From JAXGPP01 sp040766885 (lineage in GTDB: Bacteria > Planctomycetota > Planctomycetia > Pirellulales > Thermoguttaceae), in the NCBI GenBank assembly GCA_040766885.1, contig JAXGPP010000001.1, positions 434,001 to 498,000 on the forward strand: a stretch of DNA of 64,000 bases, given 5' to 3'. Under the pieces are notes generated by a model, which worked only from the letters and a program-made list of their open reading frames with translations, did not search any database and had not been told where the DNA came from. The stretch's first letter is position 1. Every line of letters begins with the position of its first letter. Positions 35,559-44,827 of the stretch are shown here, piece by piece. The position numbers and the translations under genes were made by a program.

Positions 35559-37955
35559 ATGCGGTTCATCTTGTCGCTGCTGTTTGTCATCATCGGGACG
35601 GAAGTGGGTGCCGAGGACCGCAGTGCTGCCGGAATCCAACTGGAGAACGTCCGCTGGCAACCGCTGCCGAGAGGCATCGAACGAGTGTACGTCGGCCCGG
35701 ATCGCCGCACCTGGATGGAGTGGTACGCACCGCCCCGCTCCGGACCGGATTTAGCTTCGATCCGGGAGCAACTCGCCTGCGAGTTCAACCAGCCCTCGCC
35801 GCAGATCCGCCACGCCGATCTCTTACTGTTTGAACCGGGAGGGCGTGTCTGGTTCTATGCCCCATCGTGCCGAACGATCCTCGCCTACGATGGCGCGGAA
35901 TGGATCACGCATCCACTGCCGGAACCGTTCGATCCTCCGTACGGCCAGTGCCTGACCCGCGGCGCACTATTCAACGCCGACGCCAACCGCAGTGCGGGTG
36001 GAACTGCCTGGTTTCCTGGCCGCCGCGGGGTGTACCGCTTCGACCGCATAAGTAAGGCATGGTCTTACCAGAGCGTTTCGGATCGACCCTCCGGAGGGTG
36101 GGGTGTGTGGTTCGCTGTCAGCCCGGATGGCCAGCTTGCGGTAGCGAATCAACCCGAATCGGGAGTCCTTTGGATCTTTCGCGACGGCCAGTGGTTCTCG
36201 CACGAGATGGAGAAGCCGGACCGGGTATCGCCAATACTGCTTCTTGCAGTCCCCGACGCGGAGACGATTCTGTTTGCAGTCCCCTCGAGAAGACTTGGCA
36301 TGCTGAAAGTCGGTCCGCAGGGTGTGACCGCATCGACGGGCAGTGAGAAGGGCGCAACCGCGTTCGATTCTTTCGGCATCGATATGGTCCATAACCTGGT
36401 GCAGGACGAACTGGGGCGGATCTTCCTTTGCGGGTCAACAGTCGACGGTCAGGCCAACCTCGTGGCGATCCGCTATCCGGATGGCCGCAAGGAGGTAATC
36501 CAGAACAAGGAACTGACGTGGCGTTGGGGCCAGCACGGCATGCCCGCCGGCATCTTCGATGAGGCAAAACGGAAGCTTTGGCTCTCGGCTCCGGGAGAGG
36601 GCCGGCTGGCAGCCTATGACCTGGACGACGGGGAATTCACGGTCCGCATTCAGTATCCGGGTGTTGACCGTCTCCAGGCGATCGACGATCGAGGCCGCGC
36701 GTACGCCGCAAGGGGTGGCTCAAGCGGTCCTTATTCATTGGTGATGGTTTACACGCCTGAAGCTCTGCCGCCCCCGGTGCTATTGTGCGCGCAAATCGAA
36801 TGCCTGGAGAGGCCGGTGGGCGTTGGCGATGATGGTGATATCTGGGCTCTGGATCCCGCCGGGCAACTCATGCACTTCGACGGCGGACGGTGGACGACCC
36901 TATTGCCCCTGGAGGGCACGGCAAGCGGCGATCGGTGGCTGCGGAACGCGACGTTCTGCGCCGGCCGCAACCGGGTGATGCTGGCTGTCGGTCACGAGAA
37001 TGCCGAACTGTACCGCGGCGATGAGCGGATTGCCGGGGGCCGAGTGTTGGAGTTGATCGAGAACCACCGGGAACTGCTGTGCAGGGCGTTTGGCCCCGAA
37101 TGCTCGCCGGCCCGCACTACCTCGCCGCTCATTCTCGCCGGCACCGCTGAAGGGCACCTGTGGATCCTTCAGGAAAACGCCTTGAAGCTTCTTGCAGGTA
37201 CCCGCTGGTACGATGCCACCGAGCCGCTCATCCAGGCCGGGTGCCGCCGCGGGTTCGTAGACTATCTGGCGCCGATCGGCGACGGACGCGCCGTCTTCGT
37301 AAGCGATGCGCGGCTGCGTCACGACGGCGGACGCTCGTTTCTCGGCCGGTTTGAGGAAGGCAGGTTCCGCTTCGACGAGGCTCCGCACACGATCGCAGAG
37401 ATGGAGAGTGTCTTGAGTGTGCGTGACGACGAAGGGGCATTGTGGGTTCCCAGCACCCGAGGTGCCGGCGGAACGACCTCCGATTATTTCACGGGCCAGG
37501 TGGCGGCTCGGCTGACCGTCGAGGGAGTCGCCTTGGAGTTGGACAACGCGGGCCTTGCCCTCCTGGCCGACGAGGCAGGAAACGTCTGGATGGGGGACAT
37601 TTGGGGGCAACCGCCCGATCTCATCCGCATCTGGCGCGACGGAGAGATCGTTCAGGAGCTGACTATTCCCGCCTTCGAACCGCCGGGCTCGATGCTGTCG
37701 GACCGGCCGGGATCGGTCTATGTTATGACCCTCCGCGGCTTGCAGCATCTCGTGGCCGATCCTCCCCATTTTCACCCCTACCGCCTGGCCGAACTCGACC
37801 AGCTACCCGACGCGGTCGCTCGGCCAGTGTATCGGGCCTATAGCAGGCAGGGGTACCTGGTGTACGTCGTGCGCGCCGCCGGGGATCTGGAGAAGGCCCG
37901 GCTCTACCTTGTCGCCGTGCCCCGCGGGGGCGAGAGCGATAATGAACAGCCCTGA
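35559..37955 (+). CDS. Exported propeller-like protein, second of a tandem pair
   Basis: 798 residues, ATG at 35559 with AGGGGG upstream. Signal peptide: MRFILSLLFVIIGTEVGA. Blade-like repeats run through the whole length (LLLFEPGGRVWFYAPSCRTI, GDDGDIWALDPAGQLMHFDG, LADEAGNVWMGDIWG). It starts 66 bases after its neighbour's stop and has the same architecture, but identity is low by eye, so the duplication is old. The stop is followed by a hairpin at 37994. No catalytic motif recognised. Confidence 0.65.
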   Translation: MRFILSLLFVIIGTEVGAEDRSAAGIQLENVRWQPLPRGIERVYVGPDRRTWMEWYAPPRSGPDLASIREQLACEFNQPSPQIRHADLLLFEPGGRVWFYAPSCRTILAYDGAEWITHPLPEPFDPPYGQCLTRGALFNADANRSAGGTAWFPGRRGVYRFDRISKAWSYQSVSDRPSGGWGVWFAVSPDGQLAVANQPESGVLWIFRDGQWFSHEMEKPDRVSPILLLAVPDAETILFAVPSRRLGMLKVGPQGVTASTGSEKGATAFDSFGIDMVHNLVQDELGRIFLCGSTVDGQANLVAIRYPDGRKEVIQNKELTWRWGQHGMPAGIFDEAKRKLWLSAPGEGRLAAYDLDDGEFTVRIQYPGVDRLQAIDDRGRAYAARGGSSGPYSLVMVYTPEALPPPVLLCAQIECLERPVGVGDDGDIWALDPAGQLMHFDGGRWTTLLPLEGTASGDRWLRNATFCAGRNRVMLAVGHENAELYRGDERIAGGRVLELIENHRELLCRAFGPECSPARTTSPLILAGTAEGHLWILQENALKLLAGTRWYDATEPLIQAGCRRGFVDYLAPIGDGRAVFVSDARLRHDGGRSFLGRFEEGRFRFDEAPHTIAEMESVLSVRDDEGALWVPSTRGAGGTTSDYFTGQVAARLTVEGVALELDNAGLALLADEAGNVWMGDIWGQPPDLIRIWRDGEIVQELTIPAFEPPGSMLSDRPGSVYVMTLRGLQHLVADPPHFHPYRLAELDQLPDAVARPVYRAYSRQGYLVYVVRAAGDLEKARLYLVAVPRGGESDNEQP

Positions 37956-37993
37956 AGCTGCACGGCGATAGCAGGAGGCAAGTTACCCGTCCG

Positions 37994-38033
37994 CGTCAGC
38001 AGTGGCAGTTCGAATCGACCGGCACTGCTGACG
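37994..38033. terminator. Hairpin between convergent genes, possible terminator
   Basis: An 11-base perfect inverted repeat, CGTCAGCAGTG (37994-38004) and CACTGCTGACG (38023-38033), with an outer ACCCG/CGGGT extension after a small bulge. It lies between the converging propeller and glsB genes. No T-run follows, so termination is not certain. Confidence 0.5.
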
Positions 38034-38073
38034 GGTCAGGGGCGAGCTTGGTTTAGCAGCTGGTAGGGAACGA

Positions 38074-38349
38074 TTACACCCTACGCTTGGCGATCACGTA
38101 GGTGTAAAGCGCCAGCACGATCACTGCCCCGAGGATCGACATGATCCATCCGGCGGGTTGGAACTCGCCACTCTCCCCGCCACCGAAGATCAGATAGGAC
38201 AATCCCCCGCCGACGAATGATCCGACCACGCCCAGGACCATCGTCATCAGCATGCTCATCGACTGCTTTCCAGGAAGCAGGAATCGCGCGATCGCTCCTG
38301 CGATCAAGCCGAAGATTATCCAACCAATAATGTTAAACACTACGCCCAT
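38074..38349 (-). CDS. GlsB/YeaQ/YmgE family membrane protein, leader disrupted by an IS
   Basis: 91 residues from the ATG at 38349. Three membrane helices with glycine zippers (GWIIFGLIAGAIARFLLPGK, MVLGVVGSFVGGGLSYLIFG, IMSILGAVIVLALYTYVIAK) match the GlsB/YeaQ/YmgE (transglycosylase-associated) family, linked to stress responses. The IS1634-type element begins four bases upstream of the ATG, and its target duplication shares bases with the start codon. The original ribosome site GAGGAG is now on the far side of the element, at about 40623-40631, so translation should be weakened. A paralogue is at 63642-63914. Confidence 0.85.
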   Translation of the reverse strand: MGVVFNIIGWIIFGLIAGAIARFLLPGKQSMSMLMTMVLGVVGSFVGGGLSYLIFGGGESGEFQPAGWIMSILGAVIVLALYTYVIAKRRV

Positions 38350-38353
38350 AGGA

Positions 38354-40617
38354 CGTTCTTTCCGCACAACTGCATCCCATATTCTCCGAATATCGCAGGG
38401 TGGGGAAGTTCAGCGGTAGAGCGTGACGGGTAGGGAGAGGAGGCGGAGGAGTTGACGGTGGAGCGGGGAGAGTTTGGTGGTGAATTGGATCGGTTCGCTG
38501 CCGGGACGGGTGAAGACGTGACGCTGGGTGGGGTCGAAGAGGTCGAACAGGCGACGCGCCGTGGGGCGCCGGCAGTCGCGGTCCTCGGGGTACATCGGCA
38601 GGGCCGCCAGGCCGTGGTCGCGCATCGCCTGCCGCAGCGCACGCTCGATGAGCGACTCCGCCAATAGCGCGAAGAAGTAGACGCAGAGGAAGCCCTCGAT
38701 GCGGGCCACGTCCTTGAGGAACACCGGGGCCACGCGGTAATCGGTCTTGAGCTGCTCGAAGCGGCGTTCGATCGGCGGCTGCCGTTTGTAGGCCTCAAGC
38801 ACCTCCCGGGCGTCGAGTTGCGTGTCGTTGGTCACGAGGGGAAAGAGGCCGTCGGTAAGCCGCTCCCGGGCCAGCTCGGCTTCGTCGATCGTGTACTCCA
38901 GATCGAAGCGCACCGACTCCTCGCGGACGTAGGTGGTGTCCTTGCCGGGACGTCCGCGGCGGCTCTGGCGGAAGGTCTCTTCCACACGCTGGTCGATCTG
39001 CACCCGGAGCCAGGTCGCGGCCTGATGGCGGTCGAGGATCTCCGCCACGGCGGCGAGTACTTTCGCCTCCTCCCGCAGCCGCGACCGTGGCGACCGCAGC
39101 CGCTGTTGCAGGTCACGCAGTTCCTGCTGGGCCTGAGCCAGCCGCCGGCCGCGGGCGGCCAGGTCCAGCTCAGCCTTGCGGGTGCTCGAGTACCACCACA
39201 GCCGATAGCCTTCGGGAAGCGCTTCCGGCGGCGAAACGACGGCATAATGATCGACCACCTCCCCCTCATCGTCGGCCTTGTCCCCGAGCGGCTCCCAGGC
39301 GACCTGGCCGGCGCGGAGCCGCTGGCGGAAGTCGCCGTCCTCGCGACGGGTGCGCGGCAGCACGCTCACGAAGCGGCCGCCGCGCTGGGCGATGTAGTTC
39401 ATGTTCTCTACCGTGGCCAGCTTGCAGTCGGCCACGTAGAGGAAGTCGCGCCGGCCGGCCAACTGGCAGAGCAAGTCCCAGCTCTCGACGTGGGTGCGGT
39501 CGTCGGTCACGTTGCCGCTGGCCACGCGGAAGGCCACCGGGACCCCGCCGTCGCGGGTGACGGTGAGGATATACAGCAGTTGCTTGAGGTCGGGGCGATG
39601 GTCCTTGTTGTGGCCCCAGGTGATGGCCACCGTCGGCTTGCCGTGACGGGCGGCCCCTTGGCTGGCGCTGGCGTACAGGCCGCAGAAGGAGACGGTGGTC
39701 GAGTCGTTGTGCAGCTCGTCGAGATGGAGGTCGAACTGGCGCACGATGTGGCGCATGAGGGCCAGCACGAGCGACGGCCGGTCGGCGCGGAAGAGGGCCG
39801 TCAGGGCCCGGCCGCCGCGGTCGTCGTTCCAGGCGGCCACTTGTTCCGGCTTCAGTCCGAGGCCGGCCGGATCGTGTCCCGCGATCCACTCGCCCACGGC
39901 ATACAGCGGCGTGCGGGAGAGCAGGATCTGCTTGACGAGGATCACCACCGCGCGGGCGGTGGGGATCTTGGTGCGGCGATCGTCGCCAGGGAGGAACTCG
40001 GCGAGCAGCGCTTCGAGCTTCATCCGCTGGAGGAAGTCCTCGACGATCGGCAGCGCGCCGGTGGTCCAGGACCGCAGCGCGGCCGGGCCGCGGCGGGCGA
40101 CGTGTCCGGAGGATCGGCTGCGCGGGCGACGGGAGGTGGTGGAGCGTCGAGTCGAACGGGAAGCTTTCTTCATCGTGAAAACCCTTTCCGGCGGAGTGTG
40201 GCCGCGGGGGGCGGCCCGTGTCGGCCGCCCCGCGACGGGCAAAGTGCCGCAGGAAGGAAATGTCGCGTTCGACACAACGTCAAGGCGCGCCGCCGAGGGT
40301 GTGAACACTTACGACACGGACCATCGACGTAAGTCCAGTCCGACTCGACTTACGTCGAGAGCCTTCGCCCTAAGTATCGCGAACTCGAATGCGGACCGCG
40401 CGCCGGACATTGCCGCGTCGCACGACCGGATGAAGAATGCCCCCAACGCGCGGCGCCGCTGCCGAACCTGGCCGGCGGTTGCCCTGCCTCCGCCCTTGCC
40501 CGGCGCTACGCCCCGCGCCCCGCATCGTCCCACTCACACACACCGCCGGCCACCGTCCCGCCTGGACCCGCCCCATGAAATTCCAAGATAATCAACGGCA
40601 GTTGTGCGGAAAGAACG
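38354..40617 (-). mobile_element. IS1634-type insertion sequence with exact ends
   Basis: A 2264-base element. Perfect terminal inverted repeats of 20 bases: CGTTCTTTCCGCACAACTGC at 38354-38373, with the reverse complement at 40598-40617. The six-base direct repeat ATAGGA flanks it at 38348-38353 and 40618-40623, a target-site duplication. It contains one transposase gene. Removing the element and one duplication restores an unbroken Shine-Dalgarno plus start for the glsB-type gene. Confidence 0.92.
38410..40173 (-). CDS. IS1634 family DDE transposase
   Basis: 587 residues from the ATG at 40173, with GGAAAGGG about eight bases upstream; the longer frame to 40308 adds a poor N-terminus. After a basic start (MKKASRSTRRSTTSRRPRSR) the DDE core shows the expected acidic residues: first D in DELHNDSTTVSFCGLYA, second D in DFLYVADCKLATVEN and E in PPIERRFEQLKTDY. 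A long insertion between D2 and E is normal for the IS1634 group of the IS4 superfamily. The frame is intact and the terminal repeats are perfect, so the element could still move. It faces the glsB-type gene and may contribute read-through transcription. Confidence 0.9.
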   Translation of the reverse strand: MKKASRSTRRSTTSRRPRSRSSGHVARRGPAALRSWTTGALPIVEDFLQRMKLEALLAEFLPGDDRRTKIPTARAVVILVKQILLSRTPLYAVGEWIAGHDPAGLGLKPEQVAAWNDDRGGRALTALFRADRPSLVLALMRHIVRQFDLHLDELHNDSTTVSFCGLYASASQGAARHGKPTVAITWGHNKDHRPDLKQLLYILTVTRDGGVPVAFRVASGNVTDDRTHVESWDLLCQLAGRRDFLYVADCKLATVENMNYIAQRGGRFVSVLPRTRREDGDFRQRLRAGQVAWEPLGDKADDEGEVVDHYAVVSPPEALPEGYRLWWYSSTRKAELDLAARGRRLAQAQQELRDLQQRLRSPRSRLREEAKVLAAVAEILDRHQAATWLRVQIDQRVEETFRQSRRGRPGKDTTYVREESVRFDLEYTIDEAELARERLTDGLFPLVTNDTQLDAREVLEAYKRQPPIERRFEQLKTDYRVAPVFLKDVARIEGFLCVYFFALLAESLIERALRQAMRDHGLAALPMYPEDRDCRRPTARRLFDLFDPTQRHVFTRPGSEPIQFTTKLSPLHRQLLRLLSLPVTLYR

Positions 40618-40713
40618 ATAGGAGGCTCCTCGAATCAGTGAGTGAAAAGAACAATACAGTATGACTGCAAAGACAAACGGTGCTACAGCGACGGCCGCGA
40701 TCAGCTATCGGTG
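40618..40713. other. Displaced upstream region of the glsB-type gene
   Basis: The right target duplication (40618-40623) is followed by GGCTCCTCGAATCAGTGAGT, whose reverse complement contains the original GAGGAG ribosome site. The rest probably holds the original promoter, now 2.3 kb from the gene. Confidence 0.6.
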
Positions 40714-41108
40714 TCAGACCTCGGCCGCGGCGCGCGAGATCAGACTTCGGGCGACGCTTTGCGTCCCCGTGTGCTCGAAGTAGTCGGTGGTCATATCAAC
40801 AAATGCGGCAACATAGTCCAGCTTGCCGTCCATCCCATCGGCAAATCCGCTCAGGCTGCCGACGATCTTATCCGCGTTCAGCCCTTTGCCCGAGATGAAC
40901 GAACCGATCCATCCCTGCACCGCGTCGAGGCCCCGCGACATATACCCGAGTTTCTCCGCCGCCCCGTTTCCGGGAACCATCGATTCGATCTGTTGAAACC
41001 GCTTGTTCTTTTCCAGGCCCGATGCGCCGAGACCTTGCAAGGATGACATCGCCTTGCTGACGAAGTCGGGGCCGAGCGGCACGATACCGTCGATACAGAT
41101 CAGGGTAG

Positions 41109-42614
41109 TTTTACTGTCCGAAGCTATCGGCGTTGATTTATTCGCAGTGGTGGCAAACGGTTACGCGCCTTGTAGTGATAGAAGCGTGCTTGTTCGTTGC
41201 GGACCAAGCGACGGGTTTTGTTGTTGGCGATTTTCGTCGGCGTGTCGCAGTAGTGGGCAGCCCGTAGGAGCATGGCTACCCCTTCGCGGATTTGCGGGAC
41301 GGTGATTGCCGGTGTCCATTTTTTTTCCGCGGTGCGACTCGCACACCAGAAACCAGGTGGCCAGCAACGAAAGAACTTGATGGTGATGCCAGCCGCCCCA
41401 ATTGCGAACCTCATAGTCGGCAAGCCCGGCCTCGCTCTTGCCGCGCTTGATCGCTTCTTCGATACGATGGGCAGCCAGGGCGACGCGAGCGAACTCCTTG
41501 GTCGGGGTATCGCCTGGGTCGTTCGCCAGATAGAAGTCGTACTTGGTCGCACCGTGTTCATCCAAGCAGCGAACGACGACCAACGTCTCCTCGTACTTCA
41601 TCACCCGTTGGCCGATCTTTGCCTGGACGCGGCAAGTGGCCACTTCCACTTGTAAGGGCCCTTTTTCTCCGTCGCGGACGTTGATTCGTGTCCAAGCATC
41701 GTCGGCGATCGAGTCCCGCCACTTGTCGACGCGCTGAAACGGTGGCTTGGCAATCGCGCCCCGTCCTTGATGAGGCTCCGCCTCCAGATCGCGGACCAAC
41801 GTGTTGCACGGAACGGCCAGCAAGTAGTGCTCGCCGCGATCGTGCAAATCCCGGCGAAACCCGGCGTTTCTGCCCATTTCGTCATCGCCGGCAATCCAGG
41901 CATGGGGCAGCAGATGGCCTTGCTCGTCCAGCATTTCCAACGCCTGTTCGTGACGCGTCTGGAAACGCACGTTCTTCGGAACGCCGGCGGCTCTGCAGCG
42001 CCGGCGGTCGCCCGTCCACTCCTTGGGCAAATAGAGCCGGGTGTTGACCAAGGCGTGATCTATACGCGAAACGTACGCCATGTAGACCGCCACCTGGCAG
42101 TTGTCGACCTTGCCCAACCGGCCACACCATTGCCTGGCCACGCCGACCGACTGTTTCCCCTGCTTGGGAAATGCCGACGGATCGAAGACGATCACTCCAT
42201 CCGCTTCGCCCACCCGCTCGCCCACCTGCCGAGCCAGTTCCATCATCAGCGGTTGATGGTCCCACTGCGCACAGCCGACGAAATGCTGCAAGTTCTTCCG
42301 GTCTTGATCATGCCGATAGGCGATCGACTCCACGTTCTTTCGCTCCAGATCCGAGACCAGGCCCGCCAGGTAATCGCGGGTGTGCGCCCGCTGGGCCGGT
42401 TGCATGAGCAGTTCCGCGAACGGCTCCACAAACTTCGCCAGCCGCTCCATCACACCACGAAACACATGAGGCGACACTTCGCACTCAGCAAGCATCGCCT
42501 CCTTACGCAACTCAAACCGTCGTTCCATGACAGCAACCTCCTGAACAAGTCCGTGTCCAGAAAGTCAAATACCAAAACCACTTACGCGCCGCAATACGGC
42601 TTGGGACAGTAAAA
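41109..42614 (-). mobile_element. IS701-type insertion sequence with exact ends
   Basis: A 1506-base element. Inner ends read TTTTACTGTCCGAAGC (41109-41124) and, on the opposite strand from 42614, TTTTACTGTCCCAAGC: 15 of 16 bases match. The four-base repeat GTAG flanks it at 41105-41108 and 42615-42618, the duplication size known for IS701. It carries one transposase gene with a frame break. Confidence 0.88.
41124..42528 (-). CDS. IS701 family transposase with a frame break at an A8 run
   Basis: ATG at 42528. The reading frame is 455 codons and ends at 41161, but after residue about 400 it reads nonsense. The family motif is clear (VIVFDPSAFPKQGKQSVGVA, then RQWCGRLGKVDNCQVAVYMA, and YEVRNWGGWHHHQVLSLLAT with the catalytic glutamate). 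After HRGKK the other frame gives WTPAITVPQIREGVAMLLRA and continues to a stop at 41124, which is the normal C-terminus. The switch lies at a run of eight adenines (minus strand, about 41317-41324); one A fewer restores the frame. Transcript slippage, a real deletion or a base error are all possible. Confidence 0.8.
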
Positions 42615-43135
42615 GTAGCCATCCGCATCAACGCTTCGTGGCGGTAGTCGGCCAGTGATTCAACGAAATCGCCAATGCCTTCACCGGGAATGCCGTTCAG
42701 CTTGCAGAAGGCGATGATTTCAGTGATCAGCTTCAGACTGACGTCAATCGTTTGCGTAGTATCGGCTTTCGGCGTGAGCCAGCGAAGAAACGACAGGAAG
42801 CCCACGTTTTCTCCGATCTTGTCGACCAGCGCCGCAGCGCCGGCGATGCCCTGCGCCGTGTCGATCTTCTGATACAACCACATGGCGCGCTGGTATCCCT
42901 GCGATTTGTCGTTGTAAAGCTGGATCGACCGCTCACCGATCTTCTGGATCCACTGCTGATCCGTTTCCCCCGTCACTTCCTTGATGGTGTTCTCAAACCC
43001 GACGATGTTCTTCCATTCGCCCGGCACCACCCAGTCCAGGGCCTTCAACAGCCGGGTGGTCATGTTTTTTTCGGGGAGATCGTCAACTAATTCGTGAATT
43101 GCTTTTGCCACGTTAAGATCCTCGCCAGCGGGTAG

Positions 43136-43633
43136 TCAGAGGTTAGAAAGACTCTTGAGATCGAATTTCTTCAGCCACTCAAGTCGTTCGGCTTCACCGA
43201 ACGACGGGTCTACCGAGCGGACTTGAATCTGATACCGATCGGCAACGAGGATCGACGTACCCTTGCTGCCGGCTGCCGCCATCGGATAACCGTCCAGTGC
43301 CTCTTCGCTGCTGGCGAATTTTTCTTTTGCCTCCGGGTTGTTCGTCGTGTCCGAAATGGACAGGACCGCAAGCTCCTGTCCGTCTCGCTGCAGGCTGGCC
43401 TGGGCGAAGCCCGCCTTTTCCTGCTTGAATACAATATCGAACGGCGATTCGACCTGAGGGAAGAACCGGTTCAGCTCGCCGCCTTCAACCGACTCCTCGG
43501 CCACCGCAGGCGCTTGGGAGCCGCGCGTTTCCTCCTGGATCTGGTCCCATCGGGTCGGCTCTTGCCGACAGCCAGCCAGCAGCACGAGCGTCACTGCCGG
43601 GAAAAGGACGTGCAATCTCCAATTGCGAACCAT
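43136..43633 (-). CDS. Lipoprotein of unknown function
   Basis: 165 residues, ATG at 43633. The N-terminus RLHVLFPAVTLVLLAGCRQE is a lipoprotein signal with lipobox LLAGC, so the mature protein is anchored through the cysteine. The rest is short and soluble, with a mixed alpha/beta pattern (QRDGQELAVLSISDTTNNPE, KGTSILVADRYQIQVRSVDP). No family recognised. It lies 24 bases upstream of the gene that the IS701-type element interrupts. A TATACT at 43769-43764 could be its -10 box, but no fair -35 box stands at the right distance. Confidence 0.75.
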   Translation of the reverse strand: MVRNWRLHVLFPAVTLVLLAGCRQEPTRWDQIQEETRGSQAPAVAEESVEGGELNRFFPQVESPFDIVFKQEKAGFAQASLQRDGQELAVLSISDTTNNPEAKEKFASSEEALDGYPMAAAGSKGTSILVADRYQIQVRSVDPSFGEAERLEWLKKFDLKSLSNL

Positions 43634-43818
43634 GAATGGACTCCTTGATAGCCGTCCGGTTCGATATGAAGCGAAACCAACGGTGTGGGCTGGAAGAACA
43701 ATGTCGGCACGCCACCCGGCGGTTTCGATTCCGGACCAAGTCGTGCAGAAAAGACGGGACTCCAGTATAGTGGTGCCGAGCGCCGCCGGCAGGCGAATGT
43801 CCGCTTTCCGAAAGCAAA

Positions 43819-44784
43819 ATGCTTATGCCCCCTTCACGCTGGACCATCGAGGTCGACGCGTTTGACCCGGAGGTTCTTTCGGAACTGATTGCAGGAAGCT
43901 ACTTTAAGCAGCGGCTTCTGCGGGGGGGTGCGTTTCACGCCCGGCTCGAGCGACTGTCGCTAGGTATTTGCCATCTCGATCGGGGGCAGTATTCGCTGCC
44001 ATGCTATGGCGAGGGCGCGATCCCGGAGGGGTGGCTGAATATTGGGCTCTCGGACGGAAATGTCGAGCCGCCGTGGCTCAACGGGCTGCTCTTGCATGGG
44101 AGCGATATCCAGGTCTACGCCGAAGGGGCGCCCGTGGACTGCCGCTGCGCCCCCCATACCGCTTGGTACGCGCTTCAGGTTCGACGGAACGACCTGCAAA
44201 TGGCATCACTGGCTGTCAATGGGCGGGAACTGGCCCTCCCGACGAGTGGCTTGCAGAATCTCCATCTCCCCAAAGGCCAAGCTGTCTTCTTCCGCGCTGT
44301 GCTGCAGGAGGGTCTGCAGATGGGCCTCACCTTGAACGGCAGCACTGATGGCCGCGTGACCAGCAGGATTGCCCAACGGCTGATCATCGCGGCTGCCGGG
44401 GCCCTGTCTGCCGCAACGGGCTGCAACGATGGTCGCACGGAGCGAGCGGTGAGATGCAGGCTCCAGGTTCTTCGCGCGGCCGAAGACTTCGTGCAGAGGA
44501 GACTGGGGGACGCAGTCACCATGCAAGACATGGCGGCAGCGGCCGCAACCAGCGCCAGATCTTTGGAGTACCTGTTCGGTGATGCCTACGGCGTCAGCCC
44601 GCACACCTGGCTGCTGCTGGCGCGTTTGCACCGGGTGCGCCAGGAACTGCTTAGTAGTGCCGATTCCGTATCCGTGCGGAGGGCGGCGTTGAAGTGGGGA
44701 TTGCCGCATGGCGGCCGGTTCGCTGCGCGGTACCGGGAACTCTTCGGCGAGTTTCCCCGCGAGACGGCCGCCAGGCGATCATAA
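43819..44784 (+). CDS. AraC family transcriptional regulator
   Basis: 321 residues from the ATG at 43819; a second ATG two codons later is equally possible. The C-terminal 100 residues are a double helix-turn-helix of the AraC type: DAVTMQDMAAAAATSARSLE then YLFGDAYGVSPHTWLLLARL, HRVRQELL and WGLPHGGRFAARYRELFGEF ending with the usual P-E/T. The N-terminal 200 residues are an unassigned beta-rich sensor part. It is divergent from the lipoprotein gene and convergent with the NagB-like gene; its target cannot be named. Confidence 0.85.
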   Translation: MLMPPSRWTIEVDAFDPEVLSELIAGSYFKQRLLRGGAFHARLERLSLGICHLDRGQYSLPCYGEGAIPEGWLNIGLSDGNVEPPWLNGLLLHGSDIQVYAEGAPVDCRCAPHTAWYALQVRRNDLQMASLAVNGRELALPTSGLQNLHLPKGQAVFFRAVLQEGLQMGLTLNGSTDGRVTSRIAQRLIIAAAGALSAATGCNDGRTERAVRCRLQVLRAAEDFVQRRLGDAVTMQDMAAAAATSARSLEYLFGDAYGVSPHTWLLLARLHRVRQELLSSADSVSVRRAALKWGLPHGGRFAARYRELFGEFPRETAARRS

Positions 44785-44827
44785 CCGTGCAGGCTGCCTG
44801 CCGCCGACAGCCGGGGTTGTCGCGGCC

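Larger units (their letters stand above)
40714..43111 (-). pseudogene. Unknown gene split by an IS701-type element
   Basis: Start is a GTG at 43111 with GAGGA seven bases upstream; the stop is at 40714. The first part runs to 42619 (MAKAIHELVDDLPEKN, VVPGEWKNIVGFENTIKEV, DYRHEALMRMA) and the second resumes at 41104 (TLICIDGIVPLGPDFVSKAM, ISGKGLNADKIVGSLSGFAD). Deleting the IS and one copy of the four-base duplication joins them in frame as ...MRMATLICID..., giving about 297 residues. It is helical, without signal peptide, and I do not recognise it. The lipoprotein gene 24 bases upstream may be in the same unit. The insertion removes the last 40 percent, so the product is probably inactive. 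Confidence 0.8.

Noticed and set aside
38818..40332. Long plus-strand open frame (504 codons)
   Set aside because: Shadow of the IS1634-type transposase, whose DDE motifs are on the other strand.
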